DNA of 64,000 nt, taken from contig JABUFC010000006.1 of assembly GCA_013314715.1 (NCBI GenBank), forward strand, positions 1 through 64,000, in the 5' to 3' direction. Shown here piece by piece: positions 45,209 to 54,893 of this stretch. Position numbers and translations under genes: made by a program. The notes below the pieces were generated by a model. It saw nothing but the letters and a program-made list of their open reading frames with translations, was not told the origin of the DNA and made no database searches. The number at the start of each line of letters is the position of its first letter. The first letter of the stretch is position 1. Source of the DNA: Bacteroidales bacterium (GTDB lineage: Bacteria; Bacteroidota; Bacteroidia; Bacteroidales; GWA2-32-17).

Positions 45209-47626
45209 ATGTGGCAACTTATTGCTTCTGTTATTTTGCGTAAAAAATGGTACGTGCTTTCAACGGTCGCGGGACTTATTTTGATAATGTTATTTTTTTC
45301 AAAGAATGTACAAATGTCATACGAGTTGGCTCAAATGTTGCCAAAGTCTGATTCTACATTTAAGCAATATCTTGATTTTAAAGAGAAATTTGGCGAAGAT
45401 GGAACTGTAATGGTAATTGGAGTTACTGATACGAACTTTTTTACACTTAGTCATTTTCAAGATTGGTACGATATTAATCAAAAAATTAAACAATTAAGTG
45501 GAGTAGAAGAAGTTGTTTCGCCTACTCGCATTATTAATTTAACAAAAAATGATAGTATTAAAAAGTTCTCGTTTATTAAAGTAGTTGCTAAACGACCCGA
45601 GAGTCAGCAAGAAGTAGATAGTATTAAAAGAGAACTTCAAAAAATTAATTTTTATAAAGGATTGATATACAACTTAGATAAACATTTATATTTAATGGCT
45701 ATAACCATAAATAAAAAACGTATTAGCGATAAAAGCCGTGTTTTTTTAGTTGACTCTATTGATAATTATGTCAAACAATACACACAAAAATATAGAGTTG
45801 AAACACATATTTCTGGATTGCCATATATACGTACAGCTCAAACCGAAAAAATAAAGAATGAATTATTTCTTTTTATAATATTATCCATCATTGTTGCATT
45901 TTTTGTACTTATTGGATTATTCCGTTCCTTTCGTTCGGTAATGGCTTCGCTTATTGTGGTAGGTATTAGTGTCGTTTTTACAATAGGTCTCATGGGTATT
46001 TTTGGCTTCAAAATTACTATCTTAACAGGCATTGTTCCTTCTTTATTGATTATTATAGGTATAGAAAATTGTATTTTCTTATTAAATAGATATTTAAGTG
46101 AATATGATAGCCATAAAAACAAAGTTAAAGCATTAGCCCGAATTATTCAGCGAATAGGCACGGCTACTTTTTTAACAAATTTAACTACTGCTGTTGGTTT
46201 TGCAACCTTTATTTTATCTTCTTCACAAATTCTTAAAGAGTTCGGAATAGTTGCTTCTATTAATATAATGATTGAATTTTTATTATCTATAACATTAATT
46301 CCAATTATTCTTAGTTTTTTACCTGAACCTAAAGAAAGACATACGAAGCATTTAAAGAGTCATAAAACGAATTTTATATTAAATGCTATCGAAATTATAA
46401 TAGTAAAATACAAAAAATGGGTATTTGCTTTTTTTGTTGCTTTATTAATTATGGGTATATGGGGTATGACATTAATGCATACTTCCGGAAAAATGGTCGA
46501 TGATTTAAAAAAATCCGATCCAATTTTACAAGATTTGTCTTATTTTGAAGCTAATATAGGGGGCATAATGCCATTCGAAATTTCTATTGATACAAAAAAG
46601 AAAAATGGTGTCATGCAGCTTAAAAATATTAAGAAAATGAATTTATTGCAAGAGCATATTGCTCAAAATTACTCAATTTTTTCTAAACCTATTTCCATTG
46701 TTGAATTGGTTAAATTTGCAAAACAGGCTTATTATAATGGAAATCCCGAAAAATATACAATGCCTAAAGACGATGAAGCTACTTTTATTTTGTCCTATAT
46801 TCCAGGTAAAGAAGATGTTAACGATTCTATAGCTCAGAAAAATCCATTACACGCTTTTGTCGACTCAGCAAAAAAAATTACACGCATTAGTTATCAAATG
46901 AAAGATATCGGTTTAAAAGAAATGAATAATTTAAAAACTGAATTATCTTCTTATATCGATTCGCTCTTTCCAAAAGAAAAATATAATGTTGTTTTAACAG
47001 GTAATTCGGTTGTATATACCAAAGGGACTGAATATTTAATCGTAAATTTATTGCAAAGTGTATTTTTAGCTATTTTTATTATTAGTTTAATAATGGGAAT
47101 GTTATTTACTTCAATAAGAATGATAGCGATTACTGTATTACCTAATCTTATCTCTTTAATAGTAGTTGCAGGTTTGATGGGATATTTTAATATTCCTATT
47201 AAACCTTCTACAATCATTGTTTTTAGTATTGCATTAGGTATTGCAGTAGATAATGCTATACATTTTTTAACTCGCTATCGATTCGAATTAAGAACTCATA
47301 ACTACGATGTTAAACTAGCAGTATTAAATTCCTTACATGGCAACGGAATTAGTATGCTTTCGTCTTTATTGGTTCTTGTGCTCGGTTTTAGCATTTTTAT
47401 TTTTTCCGATTTTGGTGGTACACAAGCAATGGGAATACTGGTAACTTTAACTTTATTATTTTCGATGTTTTGTAATATTATTTTGCTTCCTACATTAATA
47501 TATTCTTTTTCAGATTCTTTATCTAAGAAATCGATTGATAAACCCTTACTCGAAATGTTTGATGAACCTGAAATAGAAACAGATATGGATGATGAAAATG
47601 AAGTTAATAACAATTCTAATTTATGA
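45209..47626 (+). CDS. MMPL/RND-family membrane exporter
   Basis: 805 residues with about twelve membrane spans in two repeats, each with one span, a large periplasmic domain and five spans. The second repeat has the RND aspartate in IALGIAVDNAIHFLTRYRFEL. The equivalent position of the first repeat reads IIIGIENCIFLLNRYLSEY, with Asn in place of Asp. Proton-driven export of lipids or hydrophobic molecules is usual for the family; no membrane-fusion protein is adjacent. Acidic tail. Confidence 0.85.
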   Translation: MWQLIASVILRKKWYVLSTVAGLILIMLFFSKNVQMSYELAQMLPKSDSTFKQYLDFKEKFGEDGTVMVIGVTDTNFFTLSHFQDWYDINQKIKQLSGVEEVVSPTRIINLTKNDSIKKFSFIKVVAKRPESQQEVDSIKRELQKINFYKGLIYNLDKHLYLMAITINKKRISDKSRVFLVDSIDNYVKQYTQKYRVETHISGLPYIRTAQTEKIKNELFLFIILSIIVAFFVLIGLFRSFRSVMASLIVVGISVVFTIGLMGIFGFKITILTGIVPSLLIIIGIENCIFLLNRYLSEYDSHKNKVKALARIIQRIGTATFLTNLTTAVGFATFILSSSQILKEFGIVASINIMIEFLLSITLIPIILSFLPEPKERHTKHLKSHKTNFILNAIEIIIVKYKKWVFAFFVALLIMGIWGMTLMHTSGKMVDDLKKSDPILQDLSYFEANIGGIMPFEISIDTKKKNGVMQLKNIKKMNLLQEHIAQNYSIFSKPISIVELVKFAKQAYYNGNPEKYTMPKDDEATFILSYIPGKEDVNDSIAQKNPLHAFVDSAKKITRISYQMKDIGLKEMNNLKTELSSYIDSLFPKEKYNVVLTGNSVVYTKGTEYLIVNLLQSVFLAIFIISLIMGMLFTSIRMIAITVLPNLISLIVVAGLMGYFNIPIKPSTIIVFSIALGIAVDNAIHFLTRYRFELRTHNYDVKLAVLNSLHGNGISMLSSLLVLVLGFSIFIFSDFGGTQAMGILVTLTLLFSMFCNIILLPTLIYSFSDSLSKKSIDKPLLEMFDEPEIETDMDDENEVNNNSNL

Positions 47627-47748
47627 AATAGCCATGAGAACAAATTCACACAAACCGAAAATGAAATTTACACACAAACAAACATCACTATTTGTTCGAA
47701 TGGCGTATTCCATGTAACCTTAGTATATAATTTAAAAAATAATTACAC

Positions 47749-48723
47749 ATGAAAAAAATATTAGTAACAGGCGGAGCAGGTTTTATTGGTAGTCGTTTGT
47801 GCGAAAAATTGCTTGAATCAAATGAAATATTTGTTGTTGCTGTTGATAATTTATTAACAGGACATATAAAAAAATTACCAGCTTCACATCCAAATTTCCG
47901 TTTTATTAGAGCCGATGTTAATAATAGAGGCGAAATAGCCGAGATAATGATGTCTTGGAAATTTGATTTTGTATTTCATTATGCTGCTGTTGTAGGTGTT
48001 AAGCGAACTATAGAAAATCCACTTCTTGTTTTAAGAGATATTGACGGTATTCGAAATATACTCGAACTAAGTAAAAACACCGGTGTTCAGCGTGTGTATT
48101 ACAGTTCTTCATCCGAAATATATGGCGAGCCTGTTGAGTTCCCACAAAACGAAGACACAACGCCCCTTAACTCTCGCTTACCATATGCTATTGTAAAGAA
48201 TGTTGGGGAGGCTTATTTACGTTCTTATCAAAGAGAATTTGGACTTGATTATACTATTTTTCGTTTTTTTAATACTTATGGACCTAAACAAAGCCGAAAT
48301 TTTGTGATTTCAAAGTTTATAGCTAGTGCACTAAAAAACGAAGATATAACAATTTATGGCGATGGCTTACAAACGAGAACATTTTGCTATATCGACGACA
48401 ATGTAGATGCATGCATTCAAGCTTTTAATTATAACTATTATGTTAACGATGTAGTAAATATTGGAGGTGACATTGAGACAACGATTCTCGATTTAGCTAA
48501 GCTCATAATTCGTATTACGGGATCATCATCGAAAATAGTATTCTTGCCACCACTTAAAGAAGGCGATATGCGAGGACGACGTCCCGATATTACGAAAATG
48601 CAAATATTAATCAGCAAGCCTTTAATCTCCCTTGAAGAAGGATTGAAAAAAATCTTAAACGAAGGTTTATTCGAATTAAAATATTCAGACCAAAATGATG
48701 ACCATATCTGCCATTCAAACTAA
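47749..48723 (+). CDS. NAD-dependent nucleoside-diphosphate-sugar epimerase/dehydratase
   Basis: 324 residues, extended SDR. NAD-binding VTGGAGFIGSRL at 5-16, FHYAAVVGV, YYSSSSEIYGEP, the catalytic tyrosine and lysine in LPYAIVKNVGEAYLRSYQ, FRFFNTYGPKQS, and YGDGLQTRTFCYIDD are present. It resembles UDP-glucose 4-epimerase and UDP-glucuronate decarboxylase subgroups; specificity cannot be fixed. It overlaps the polyprenyl synthase gene by 29 bases. Confidence 0.85.
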   Translation: MKKILVTGGAGFIGSRLCEKLLESNEIFVVAVDNLLTGHIKKLPASHPNFRFIRADVNNRGEIAEIMMSWKFDFVFHYAAVVGVKRTIENPLLVLRDIDGIRNILELSKNTGVQRVYYSSSSEIYGEPVEFPQNEDTTPLNSRLPYAIVKNVGEAYLRSYQREFGLDYTIFRFFNTYGPKQSRNFVISKFIASALKNEDITIYGDGLQTRTFCYIDDNVDACIQAFNYNYYVNDVVNIGGDIETTILDLAKLIIRITGSSSKIVFLPPLKEGDMRGRRPDITKMQILISKPLISLEEGLKKILNEGLFELKYSDQNDDHICHSN

Positions 48724-49663
48724 AATAAATGAGGCTATTAGATTATTAAAATACCCTGAAAAGCCTGCAGAATTATATTATCCAATTGTTTATATCCTCG
48801 AAGATGGCGGTAAGCGATTACGCCCGACATTGCTTTTGTTAGCTTATAACCTTTATAGTGATGATATTGAAAAGGCATTAAAACCTTCTATTGGACTAGA
48901 AGTCTTTCATAATTTTACCTTGCTACACGATGATATAATGGATAAAGCCGACACCCGTCGAAATAGACCAACTGTACATAAAAAATGGAACGAAAATGTA
49001 GCTATACTTTCTGGCGATGCTATGATGATACATTCATTTCAATATTTTTACAACTTACCTGACGATGTATTTAAACCAGCATTAGAATTATTTACAAAAA
49101 CTGCACTCGAAGTATGCGAAGGTCAACAATTCGATATGAATTTTGAAACCCAAGAAAATGTATCAATTAAAGACTATATGGAAATGATTCGCCTAAAAAC
49201 GGCTGTTTTAATAGCAGCCTCATTAAAGTTAGGAGGCATCATTGCACACGCCCCAGAAAAAGACCTCGATTTACTCTACAAAGCAGGTATAAGTTTGGGT
49301 CTTGCTTTTCAGTTACAAGATGATTACCTCGATGTATATGGCGATACATCAGTCTTTGGTAAAAACATTGGTGGAGATATAGAGGCAAATAAAAAAACAT
49401 TTTTAATGCTTACTGCTTTCGAAAAAGCAAATAGTCAACAATTAAATCAATTAAAATTTTATTTCAATGCTGAAATGAGCAGACAACAGAAAGTAGAGTC
49501 AATAACTTCTATATACAATCAAATAGGTGTTCCATTTATTACTCAACAAAAAGTACAAGAGCTTACTAACGAAGCTTTAAATTTAATAAACCAATTAACT
49601 GTAAAAGAAAAAACATCCGAACTTAAGCTTTTAATTACTAGCCTTATTGCTAGAAATAAATAA
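48695..49663 (+). CDS. Trans-polyprenyl diphosphate synthase
   Basis: 322 residues. First aspartate-rich motif LLHDDIMDKADTRRNRPTVH, LSGDAMMIHSF, and second motif FQLQDDYLDVYGD are intact. The residue five before the first motif is Phe (FTLLHDD), which usually limits chain length, so a farnesyl/geranylgeranyl-type product is plausible, though longer chains cannot be excluded. ATG ATG gives two starts three bases apart. It supplies isoprenoid precursors for quinones or carriers. Confidence 0.9.
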   Translation: MMTISAIQTKINEAIRLLKYPEKPAELYYPIVYILEDGGKRLRPTLLLLAYNLYSDDIEKALKPSIGLEVFHNFTLLHDDIMDKADTRRNRPTVHKKWNENVAILSGDAMMIHSFQYFYNLPDDVFKPALELFTKTALEVCEGQQFDMNFETQENVSIKDYMEMIRLKTAVLIAASLKLGGIIAHAPEKDLDLLYKAGISLGLAFQLQDDYLDVYGDTSVFGKNIGGDIEANKKTFLMLTAFEKANSQQLNQLKFYFNAEMSRQQKVESITSIYNQIGVPFITQQKVQELTNEALNLINQLTVKEKTSELKLLITSLIARNK

Positions 49664-49699
49664 AAATCATTATTTTTTTAGAAAATATGATAAAAGTCA

Positions 49700-49744
49700 T
49701 TGTATGATGTTTTAAACATTAATATATTTGAGTATTAAAATACT
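49700..49744 (+). promoter_or_regulatory. Promoter with two overlapping palindromes before the ferredoxin-hcp operon
   Basis: TTG at 49700-49702, a 20-base spacer, then TATATTTG at 49723-49730 fit the Bacteroidota promoter. ATGTTTTAAACAT (49707-49719, perfect) lies between the elements and AGTATTAAAATACT (49731-49744, perfect six-base arms) covers the expected start site. Both are placed where regulators of nitrosative-stress genes would bind; the regulator is not identified. Confidence 0.5.
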
Positions 49745-49758
49745 TAAATAATGATAAT

Positions 49759-50625
49759 ATGAAACGTAAAGTAATTCAGATAGTTGAAGAAAAATGCACC
49801 GGTTGTGGTGAATGTGTTTCGGGATGTGCCGAGGGTGCTTTGCAAATTATTGATGGCAAGGCTCGTTTAATTAGCGATGTGTTATGCGATGGCTTGGGAG
49901 CTTGTATAGGAACTTGCCCCGAAGGAGCCATTGAAATAATAGAGCGCGAAGCCGAACCTTACGACGAATCGAAGGTTATGGATAATATGGTGAGCTTTGG
50001 TAAAAACACTGTAGTGGCTCATATGAAACATCTAAAAGAGCATGATTTGCACGATTATCTTAAGCAAGCTGTTGCTTATTTAATGGAACACAAGCAAGAA
50101 CTAGCATTTAATGCAGAAGACGTAATACGTGAGGTTCATTTTTATAGTCCGCATGGTAGTCATGGATGCCCTGGTTCAAAGACGATGCAATTTAAGCAAA
50201 CAGTAAAAAACGCTACTAATGATACCGACCAACCTTCTGAATTGCGACATTGGCCTGTGCAGATGCATTTAGTTAGCCCTATTGCCCCTTACTTCCAAAA
50301 TGCCGATGTGCTTTTAGCTGCCGATTGTGTTGCATTTTCAATGGGAAATTTTCATTCAAAATATTTGAAAAACAGAAGCCTCGCAGTTGCTTGTCCAAAA
50401 CTCGATTCAAACCAAGATGTTTATGTCGATAAGCTTGTAAGAATGATAAACGAAGCTAAAATCAACACACTTACAGTTATGATAATGGAAGTTCCATGTT
50501 GCGGCGGATTGCTCCGATTGGTACAAATGGCTATGCAACAAGCTGAGCGGATTGTACCTGTTAAAATGATAAAAGTAAGTCTTCAGGGCGATGTTTTAGA
50601 AGAAAAATGGATAAACTTTAATTAA
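49759..50625 (+). CDS. 4Fe-4S ferredoxin-type protein paired with Hcp
   Basis: 288 residues. The first cluster motif CTGCGECVSGC is complete. The second, CDGLGACIGTC, has Leu at the position of the second Cys, typical of this family. The C-terminal domain has HGSHGCPGSK and EVPCCGGLLRLVQMA, with conserved Cys that may bind another cofactor. Stand-alone genes like this commonly precede hcp; it probably delivers electrons to Hcp. Starts 14 bases after a palindrome and precedes hcp by 30 bases. Confidence 0.82.
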   Translation: MKRKVIQIVEEKCTGCGECVSGCAEGALQIIDGKARLISDVLCDGLGACIGTCPEGAIEIIEREAEPYDESKVMDNMVSFGKNTVVAHMKHLKEHDLHDYLKQAVAYLMEHKQELAFNAEDVIREVHFYSPHGSHGCPGSKTMQFKQTVKNATNDTDQPSELRHWPVQMHLVSPIAPYFQNADVLLAADCVAFSMGNFHSKYLKNRSLAVACPKLDSNQDVYVDKLVRMINEAKINTLTVMIMEVPCCGGLLRLVQMAMQQAERIVPVKMIKVSLQGDVLEEKWINFN

Positions 50626-50655
50626 AAATATGTATAACTTAAAAATCAAAGAATT

Positions 50656-52311
50656 ATGAGTATGTTTTGTTATCAATGTCAGGAAGCAGCCAAAGGAATT
50701 GGTTGTACTGTAAACGGCGTTTGTGGTAAAAGCGACGATTTAGCTCAAATGATGGATGTGCTTATGTACACATGTAAGGGCTTATCGGTATATACTACAG
50801 AACTAAAAAAGCACGGGATTGAAACACCCGAAATGGATCATTTTATTATGACCAGTTTGTTTAAAACAATTACCAATGCTAACTTCGATAAACAGTCTAT
50901 TGTTGCTTCCATTATGGAAGGCTTAGCATTAAAACGTAAAGCTCGAACATTATTATCATCAAATGGAGTAAAGCTTGATGAAACTACTTTGCCCGAAGCA
51001 GCTTCGTGGGATGCTTTTACCGAGCAGGAAATTGAGCGTAAAGCTCCTCATGTAGGTGTATTAGCTACCGAAAACGAAGATGTACGCTCTTTGCGTGAGC
51101 TATTAACTTATGGTATAAAAGGTATGGCAGCGTATGCTGAACATGCCTATAACTTGGGTTATGAAGATAAGGAAATATATGCTTTTATGCAGAAAGCATT
51201 GGTAAGTACATTAAACGATCAACTATCGGCAGATGAATTGGTTGCATTAGTGATGGAAACAGGCAAATTTGGAGTAACAGCTATGGCATTGCTCGATAAA
51301 GCCAATACTACGCGCTATGGCAATCCTGAAATTACTAAAGTTAACTTAGGCGTGCGGAACAATCCTGGTATATTAATCTCAGGTCACGATTTACGCGATA
51401 TGGAAGATTTGCTCAAACAAACAGAAGGAACCGGAGTAGATGTTTATACACATAGCGAAATGTTACCAGCCAATTATTATCCTGAATTTAAAAAATATAA
51501 ACATTTTGTGGGTAATTATGGTAGTTCGTGGTGGCATCAACGCGAAGAGTTTGAAAAGTTCAATGGTCCTATTCTTTTTACTACTAATTGTATTGTACCA
51601 CCTTTAGCTAATGCTAGTTATAAAGATCGTATTTATACAACTGGGGCAGCAGGTTTAGCAGGCGCAAAACATATTGGTGATAGACCCGAAGGTGGAATGA
51701 AAGATTTTTCGGAGATTATTGAGCATGCAAAACGCTGCAAACCACCTGTTGAACTTGAAAAAGGTGAAATTATTGGTGGTTTTGCCCATGCACAGGTTTT
51801 TGCTTTAGCCGACAAGGTTGTTGAAGCTGTAAAATCGGGTGCTATTAAGAAATTCTTTGTTATGGCTGGATGCGATGGACGCATGAAAGATAGAAATTAT
51901 TATACCGAGTTTGCTCAAAAACTTCCTAAAGATACTGTAATTCTAACGGCTGGTTGCGCAAAATATCGATATAACAAACTTCCATTAGGTGATATTAATG
52001 GCATTCCACGTGTTCTTGATGCAGGACAATGCAACGATTCGTATTCATTAGCTGTTATTGCCCTTAAACTGAAAGAAATCTTCCAGTTGAATGATATCAA
52101 CGATTTGCCTATTGCATATAATATTGCATGGTATGAACAAAAGGCTGTAATTGTATTGTTGGCATTGTTGTATCTTGGTGTAAAGAAAATTCATCTTGGT
52201 CCCACTTTACCTGCATTCCTTTCGCCAAATGTTGCAAAAGTATTGGTAGATAATTTTGGTATCGGTGGAATTACCAATGTTGATGACGATATGAAGATGT
52301 TTTTAAATTAA
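50656..52311 (+). CDS. hcp: Hydroxylamine reductase (hybrid-cluster protein)
   Basis: 551 residues. N-terminal Cys5, 8, 17 and 23 ([13 protein letters not shown]...C) bind the [4Fe-4S] cluster. Hybrid-cluster ligands lie in [51 protein letters not shown] and [12 protein letters not shown]. Hcp reduces hydroxylamine and NO in anaerobes under nitrosative stress. It forms a two-gene unit with the ferredoxin and ends 9 bases before a strong terminator. Confidence 0.96.
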   Translation: MSMFCYQCQEAAKGIGCTVNGVCGKSDDLAQMMDVLMYTCKGLSVYTTELKKHGIETPEMDHFIMTSLFKTITNANFDKQSIVASIMEGLALKRKARTLLSSNGVKLDETTLPEAASWDAFTEQEIERKAPHVGVLATENEDVRSLRELLTYGIKGMAAYAEHAYNLGYEDKEIYAFMQKALVSTLNDQLSADELVALVMETGKFGVTAMALLDKANTTRYGNPEITKVNLGVRNNPGILISGHDLRDMEDLLKQTEGTGVDVYTHSEMLPANYYPEFKKYKHFVGNYGSSWWHQREEFEKFNGPILFTTNCIVPPLANASYKDRIYTTGAAGLAGAKHIGDRPEGGMKDFSEIIEHAKRCKPPVELEKGEIIGGFAHAQVFALADKVVEAVKSGAIKKFFVMAGCDGRMKDRNYYTEFAQKLPKDTVILTAGCAKYRYNKLPLGDINGIPRVLDAGQCNDSYSLAVIALKLKEIFQLNDINDLPIAYNIAWYEQKAVIVLLALLYLGVKKIHLGPTLPAFLSPNVAKVLVDNFGIGGITNVDDDMKMFLN

Positions 52312-52319
52312 TTATTTTT

Positions 52320-52347
52320 GGCTGCCTCAAAAGGGCAGCCTTTTTTT
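52320..52347 (+). terminator. Hairpin terminator after hcp
   Basis: GGCTGCC-N7-GGCAGCC followed by seven T, 9 bases after the hcp stop codon. Confidence 0.9.
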
Positions 52348-52360
52348 AAATGTAAATAAT

Positions 52361-52687
52361 ATGGAAAATTTTTTTAATCATTCAACCTCTTATTCGCTCA
52401 TAAATAGCATTGAATATGCCGATGGAGCCATTGTAAGTAAAATTGTAAAAAAGAACGACGCCGGTAATATAACGCTTTTTGCATTTGATAAGGGGCAATT
52501 ATTGAGCGAACATACGGCTCCTTTTGATGCAATGGTAAATATTATTGAAGGAGTTGGACTTATAAGTATTAACAAAGTAGAATATGAGCTAAAAGCAGGC
52601 GACTTTATCATTATGCCGGCTAATATTCCTCATGCTGTTGTAGCAAAAGATAGGTTTAAAATGTTGTTAATTATGCTTAAAAATTAA
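52361..52687 (+). CDS. Small cupin-domain protein
   Basis: 108 residues. A single cupin_2 barrel: FAFDKGQLLSEHTAPFDAMVNIIEGVGLISINKVEYELKAGDFIIMPANIPHAVVA. The His residues in SEHTA and PHAVVA and the Glu in IIEG are where metal ligands usually sit. Members often sense or bind small molecules; enzymatic activity unknown. It lies 13 bases after the hcp terminator and 5 bases before a second cupin. Confidence 0.75.
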   Translation: MENFFNHSTSYSLINSIEYADGAIVSKIVKKNDAGNITLFAFDKGQLLSEHTAPFDAMVNIIEGVGLISINKVEYELKAGDFIIMPANIPHAVVAKDRFKMLLIMLKN

Positions 52688-52692
52688 AAACA

Positions 52693-53010
52693 ATGGAAAT
52701 AATTGCACCTCAAGAAGGTAACGAACTTCCATTAAATTTTTTAGCAATAAAACGTTTGGAAAGGTCTGACTTAGAGATTGTAGAGATTGTATTAAACGAG
52801 AATCAGGTAATTGACTTGCATCGCTTATCGTGCAAAGTGATTTTTTATGTAAAAAATGGCGAAGGAATATTTTTATCTGAAAATGCACAAAAAAAGGTTG
52901 ATAAAGGGACTATTATTGTTGTAGAACCAGATGAGCTTAGGGGATGGGCATGCGAACAAGGAAAGAATATAGAATTGTTGGTTGTAAAGGTTATGAGATT
53001 GGGGCTTTAA
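52693..53010 (+). CDS. Second small cupin-like protein
   Basis: 105 residues. The cupin pattern is weaker: DLHRLSCKVIFYVKNGEGIFLSENAQKKVDKGTIIVVEPDELRGWACEQGKNIELLVVKV. Only one of the usual His ligands (DLHR) is visible, so metal binding is doubtful. It follows the first cupin by 5 bases and the pair is probably co-transcribed. Convergent with the ABC-F gene. Confidence 0.6.
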   Translation: MEIIAPQEGNELPLNFLAIKRLERSDLEIVEIVLNENQVIDLHRLSCKVIFYVKNGEGIFLSENAQKKVDKGTIIVVEPDELRGWACEQGKNIELLVVKVMRLGL

Positions 53011-53018
53011 TGTAACAA

Positions 53019-54887
53019 TTACTCAATTTTTTCTTGTAATTCTAACCATCTAAGTTCCAAAAAATCAATTTCTTCGTTTATTTTGTATAATTTAATAGCG
53101 AATTCATTTCTAGCTTGATTATTTGTTTGCGGATCAATGAGTAGTGATTCTACATGTTGTTTTTCTTTTTGTAAATACTCTATTTCTGATTCAATTTGCT
53201 CAAGTTCTTTTTGTTCTTTATAACTTAGTTTTTTGATAGATGATTTTGGCTTATTTGTTGTGTGAGTTATTTCTTTTTTGTTGTTTGAGGCAGGTGTTTT
53301 TAGATGTATTTCTTTTTTTCTGCGTTCGTTAAGATATTGAGTATAGTTGCCAGGATAGTCTTTTATTATTCCGTTACCTTCGAAAGCAAAAATATGCTCA
53401 GTAACTTTATCTAAAAAATATCGATCGTGAGAAACAGCAACCACACAACCATTAAATTGTAATAAATACTCTTCGAGAACATTTAAAGTTAGAATATCGA
53501 GGTCGTTTGTAGGTTCATCTAAAAACAGTACATTGGGGTTTTTCATTAGTACTGTAACCAACTGAAGTCTGCGTTTTTCTCCACCGCTTAGTTTTTCAAC
53601 GAGTGTATATTGCATATTAGGTGGAAAAAGAAAGTAGGTTAGTAATTGACTAGCGGATATATGGCTTCCGTCTGTGGTTGTAATATATTCGGCAATATCT
53701 TTTACTACATCTATAACTCTTTTGTCGGCTGGATATTGAATGTTTTCTTGTGTAAAATATCCTAGTACAACCGTTTCGCCATATTCAAAGTGTCCATTAT
53801 CGGGCTTTATTTGTTGGGCTAGCAATTGTAAAAAGGTTGTTTTTCCACATCCATTAGGTCCTACAATACCGATACGTTCATTCTGGTAAAATTTATATGA
53901 AAAGTCTTTTAAAATTATTTTATCACCAAACGATTTAGAAAGGTAATTAATTTCGAGTATTTTTTTTCCTAATCGACGTGTGGCTGTTTTAATTTCAATT
54001 TTTTGTTCAATAATTTGCTTATGTGCTTTTTCACTAATTTCATCAAAAGCATTGATCCTATATTTTGATTTGTGGGTTCGTGCTTTGGGCATACGGCGAA
54101 TCCAATCGAGTTCTTTACGATAAAGATTTTTAGCTTTTTCTATTTCGCTTTGAGCTTGTTGTATGCGTTCGTTACGACGTTGTAAAAAATAAGAATAATT
54201 TCCTTCGTATGTGTACAATTGTTTTTGGTCGAGTTCAATAATTTGTGTACATACTTGTTCTAAAAAATAACGATCGTGTGTTACTAAAAAAAGTGTTTCA
54301 ATTTGATTGTCGAGATATTCTTCTAACCATTCAATCATATCAACATCTAAATGGTTAGTTGGCTCATCTAAAATGAGAATATCGGGTTTGCTTAACAATG
54401 TGCGTGCAAGTGCTAATCGTTTTTTTTGTCCACCCGAAAGAGTTTCTATTTTTGTTTGAGCTTCGGGAAGTTCGAGTTTTGAAATAAACTCGTGAATTTG
54501 TGATTCGTAGTTCCAGACATTAAGACTATCCATAAGAGCAAGTGCTTCGTTTATTTTCTTTTCGTCGTTTGTTTGTATGGCTAATTGATATTTTTCTTGA
54601 GCTTCAACTATTTTTTTATTAGCTTTATGTAGAGTATCAAAAACAGTTTTTTCAATAAATTCTGGGTTTTGAGGAAGGTATCCAATTTGGATGTCTTTTC
54701 TTAGGGTAATGGAGCCATTATCTGGACTGTCGATGCCATTTAAAATATTTAGTAAAGTAGTTTTACCTGTTCCATTTTTTGCTATGAGTGCTATTTTATC
54801 GCCTTTATGAATGCTAAATGAAATGTTTTCAAATAGCACTATGTCTCCAAAACTTTTTGTTATGTTTTCTGCTTGTAAGAGGACCAT
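53019..54887 (-). CDS. ABC-F family ATPase
   Basis: 622 residues, no membrane spans. Two ATPase modules: Walker A AKNGTGKT with LSGGQKKRLALA and LILDEPTNHLDV, then GPNGCGKT with LSGGEKRRLQLV and LFLDEPTNDLDI. A linker rich in charged residues sits between them and a C-terminal coiled coil of about 85 residues (LEQIESEIEYLQKEK) resembles Uup. ABC-F proteins act on ribosomes or nucleic acids; antibiotic protection cannot be deduced here. It ends the minus-strand set beginning with the SDR, 6 bases after the dehydrogenase. Confidence 0.9.
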   Translation of the reverse strand: MVLLQAENITKSFGDIVLFENISFSIHKGDKIALIAKNGTGKTTLLNILNGIDSPDNGSITLRKDIQIGYLPQNPEFIEKTVFDTLHKANKKIVEAQEKYQLAIQTNDEKKINEALALMDSLNVWNYESQIHEFISKLELPEAQTKIETLSGGQKKRLALARTLLSKPDILILDEPTNHLDVDMIEWLEEYLDNQIETLFLVTHDRYFLEQVCTQIIELDQKQLYTYEGNYSYFLQRRNERIQQAQSEIEKAKNLYRKELDWIRRMPKARTHKSKYRINAFDEISEKAHKQIIEQKIEIKTATRRLGKKILEINYLSKSFGDKIILKDFSYKFYQNERIGIVGPNGCGKTTFLQLLAQQIKPDNGHFEYGETVVLGYFTQENIQYPADKRVIDVVKDIAEYITTTDGSHISASQLLTYFLFPPNMQYTLVEKLSGGEKRRLQLVTVLMKNPNVLFLDEPTNDLDILTLNVLEEYLLQFNGCVVAVSHDRYFLDKVTEHIFAFEGNGIIKDYPGNYTQYLNERRKKEIHLKTPASNNKKEITHTTNKPKSSIKKLSYKEQKELEQIESEIEYLQKEKQHVESLLIDPQTNNQARNEFAIKLYKINEEIDFLELRWLELQEKIE

Positions 54888-54893
54888 AATGAG

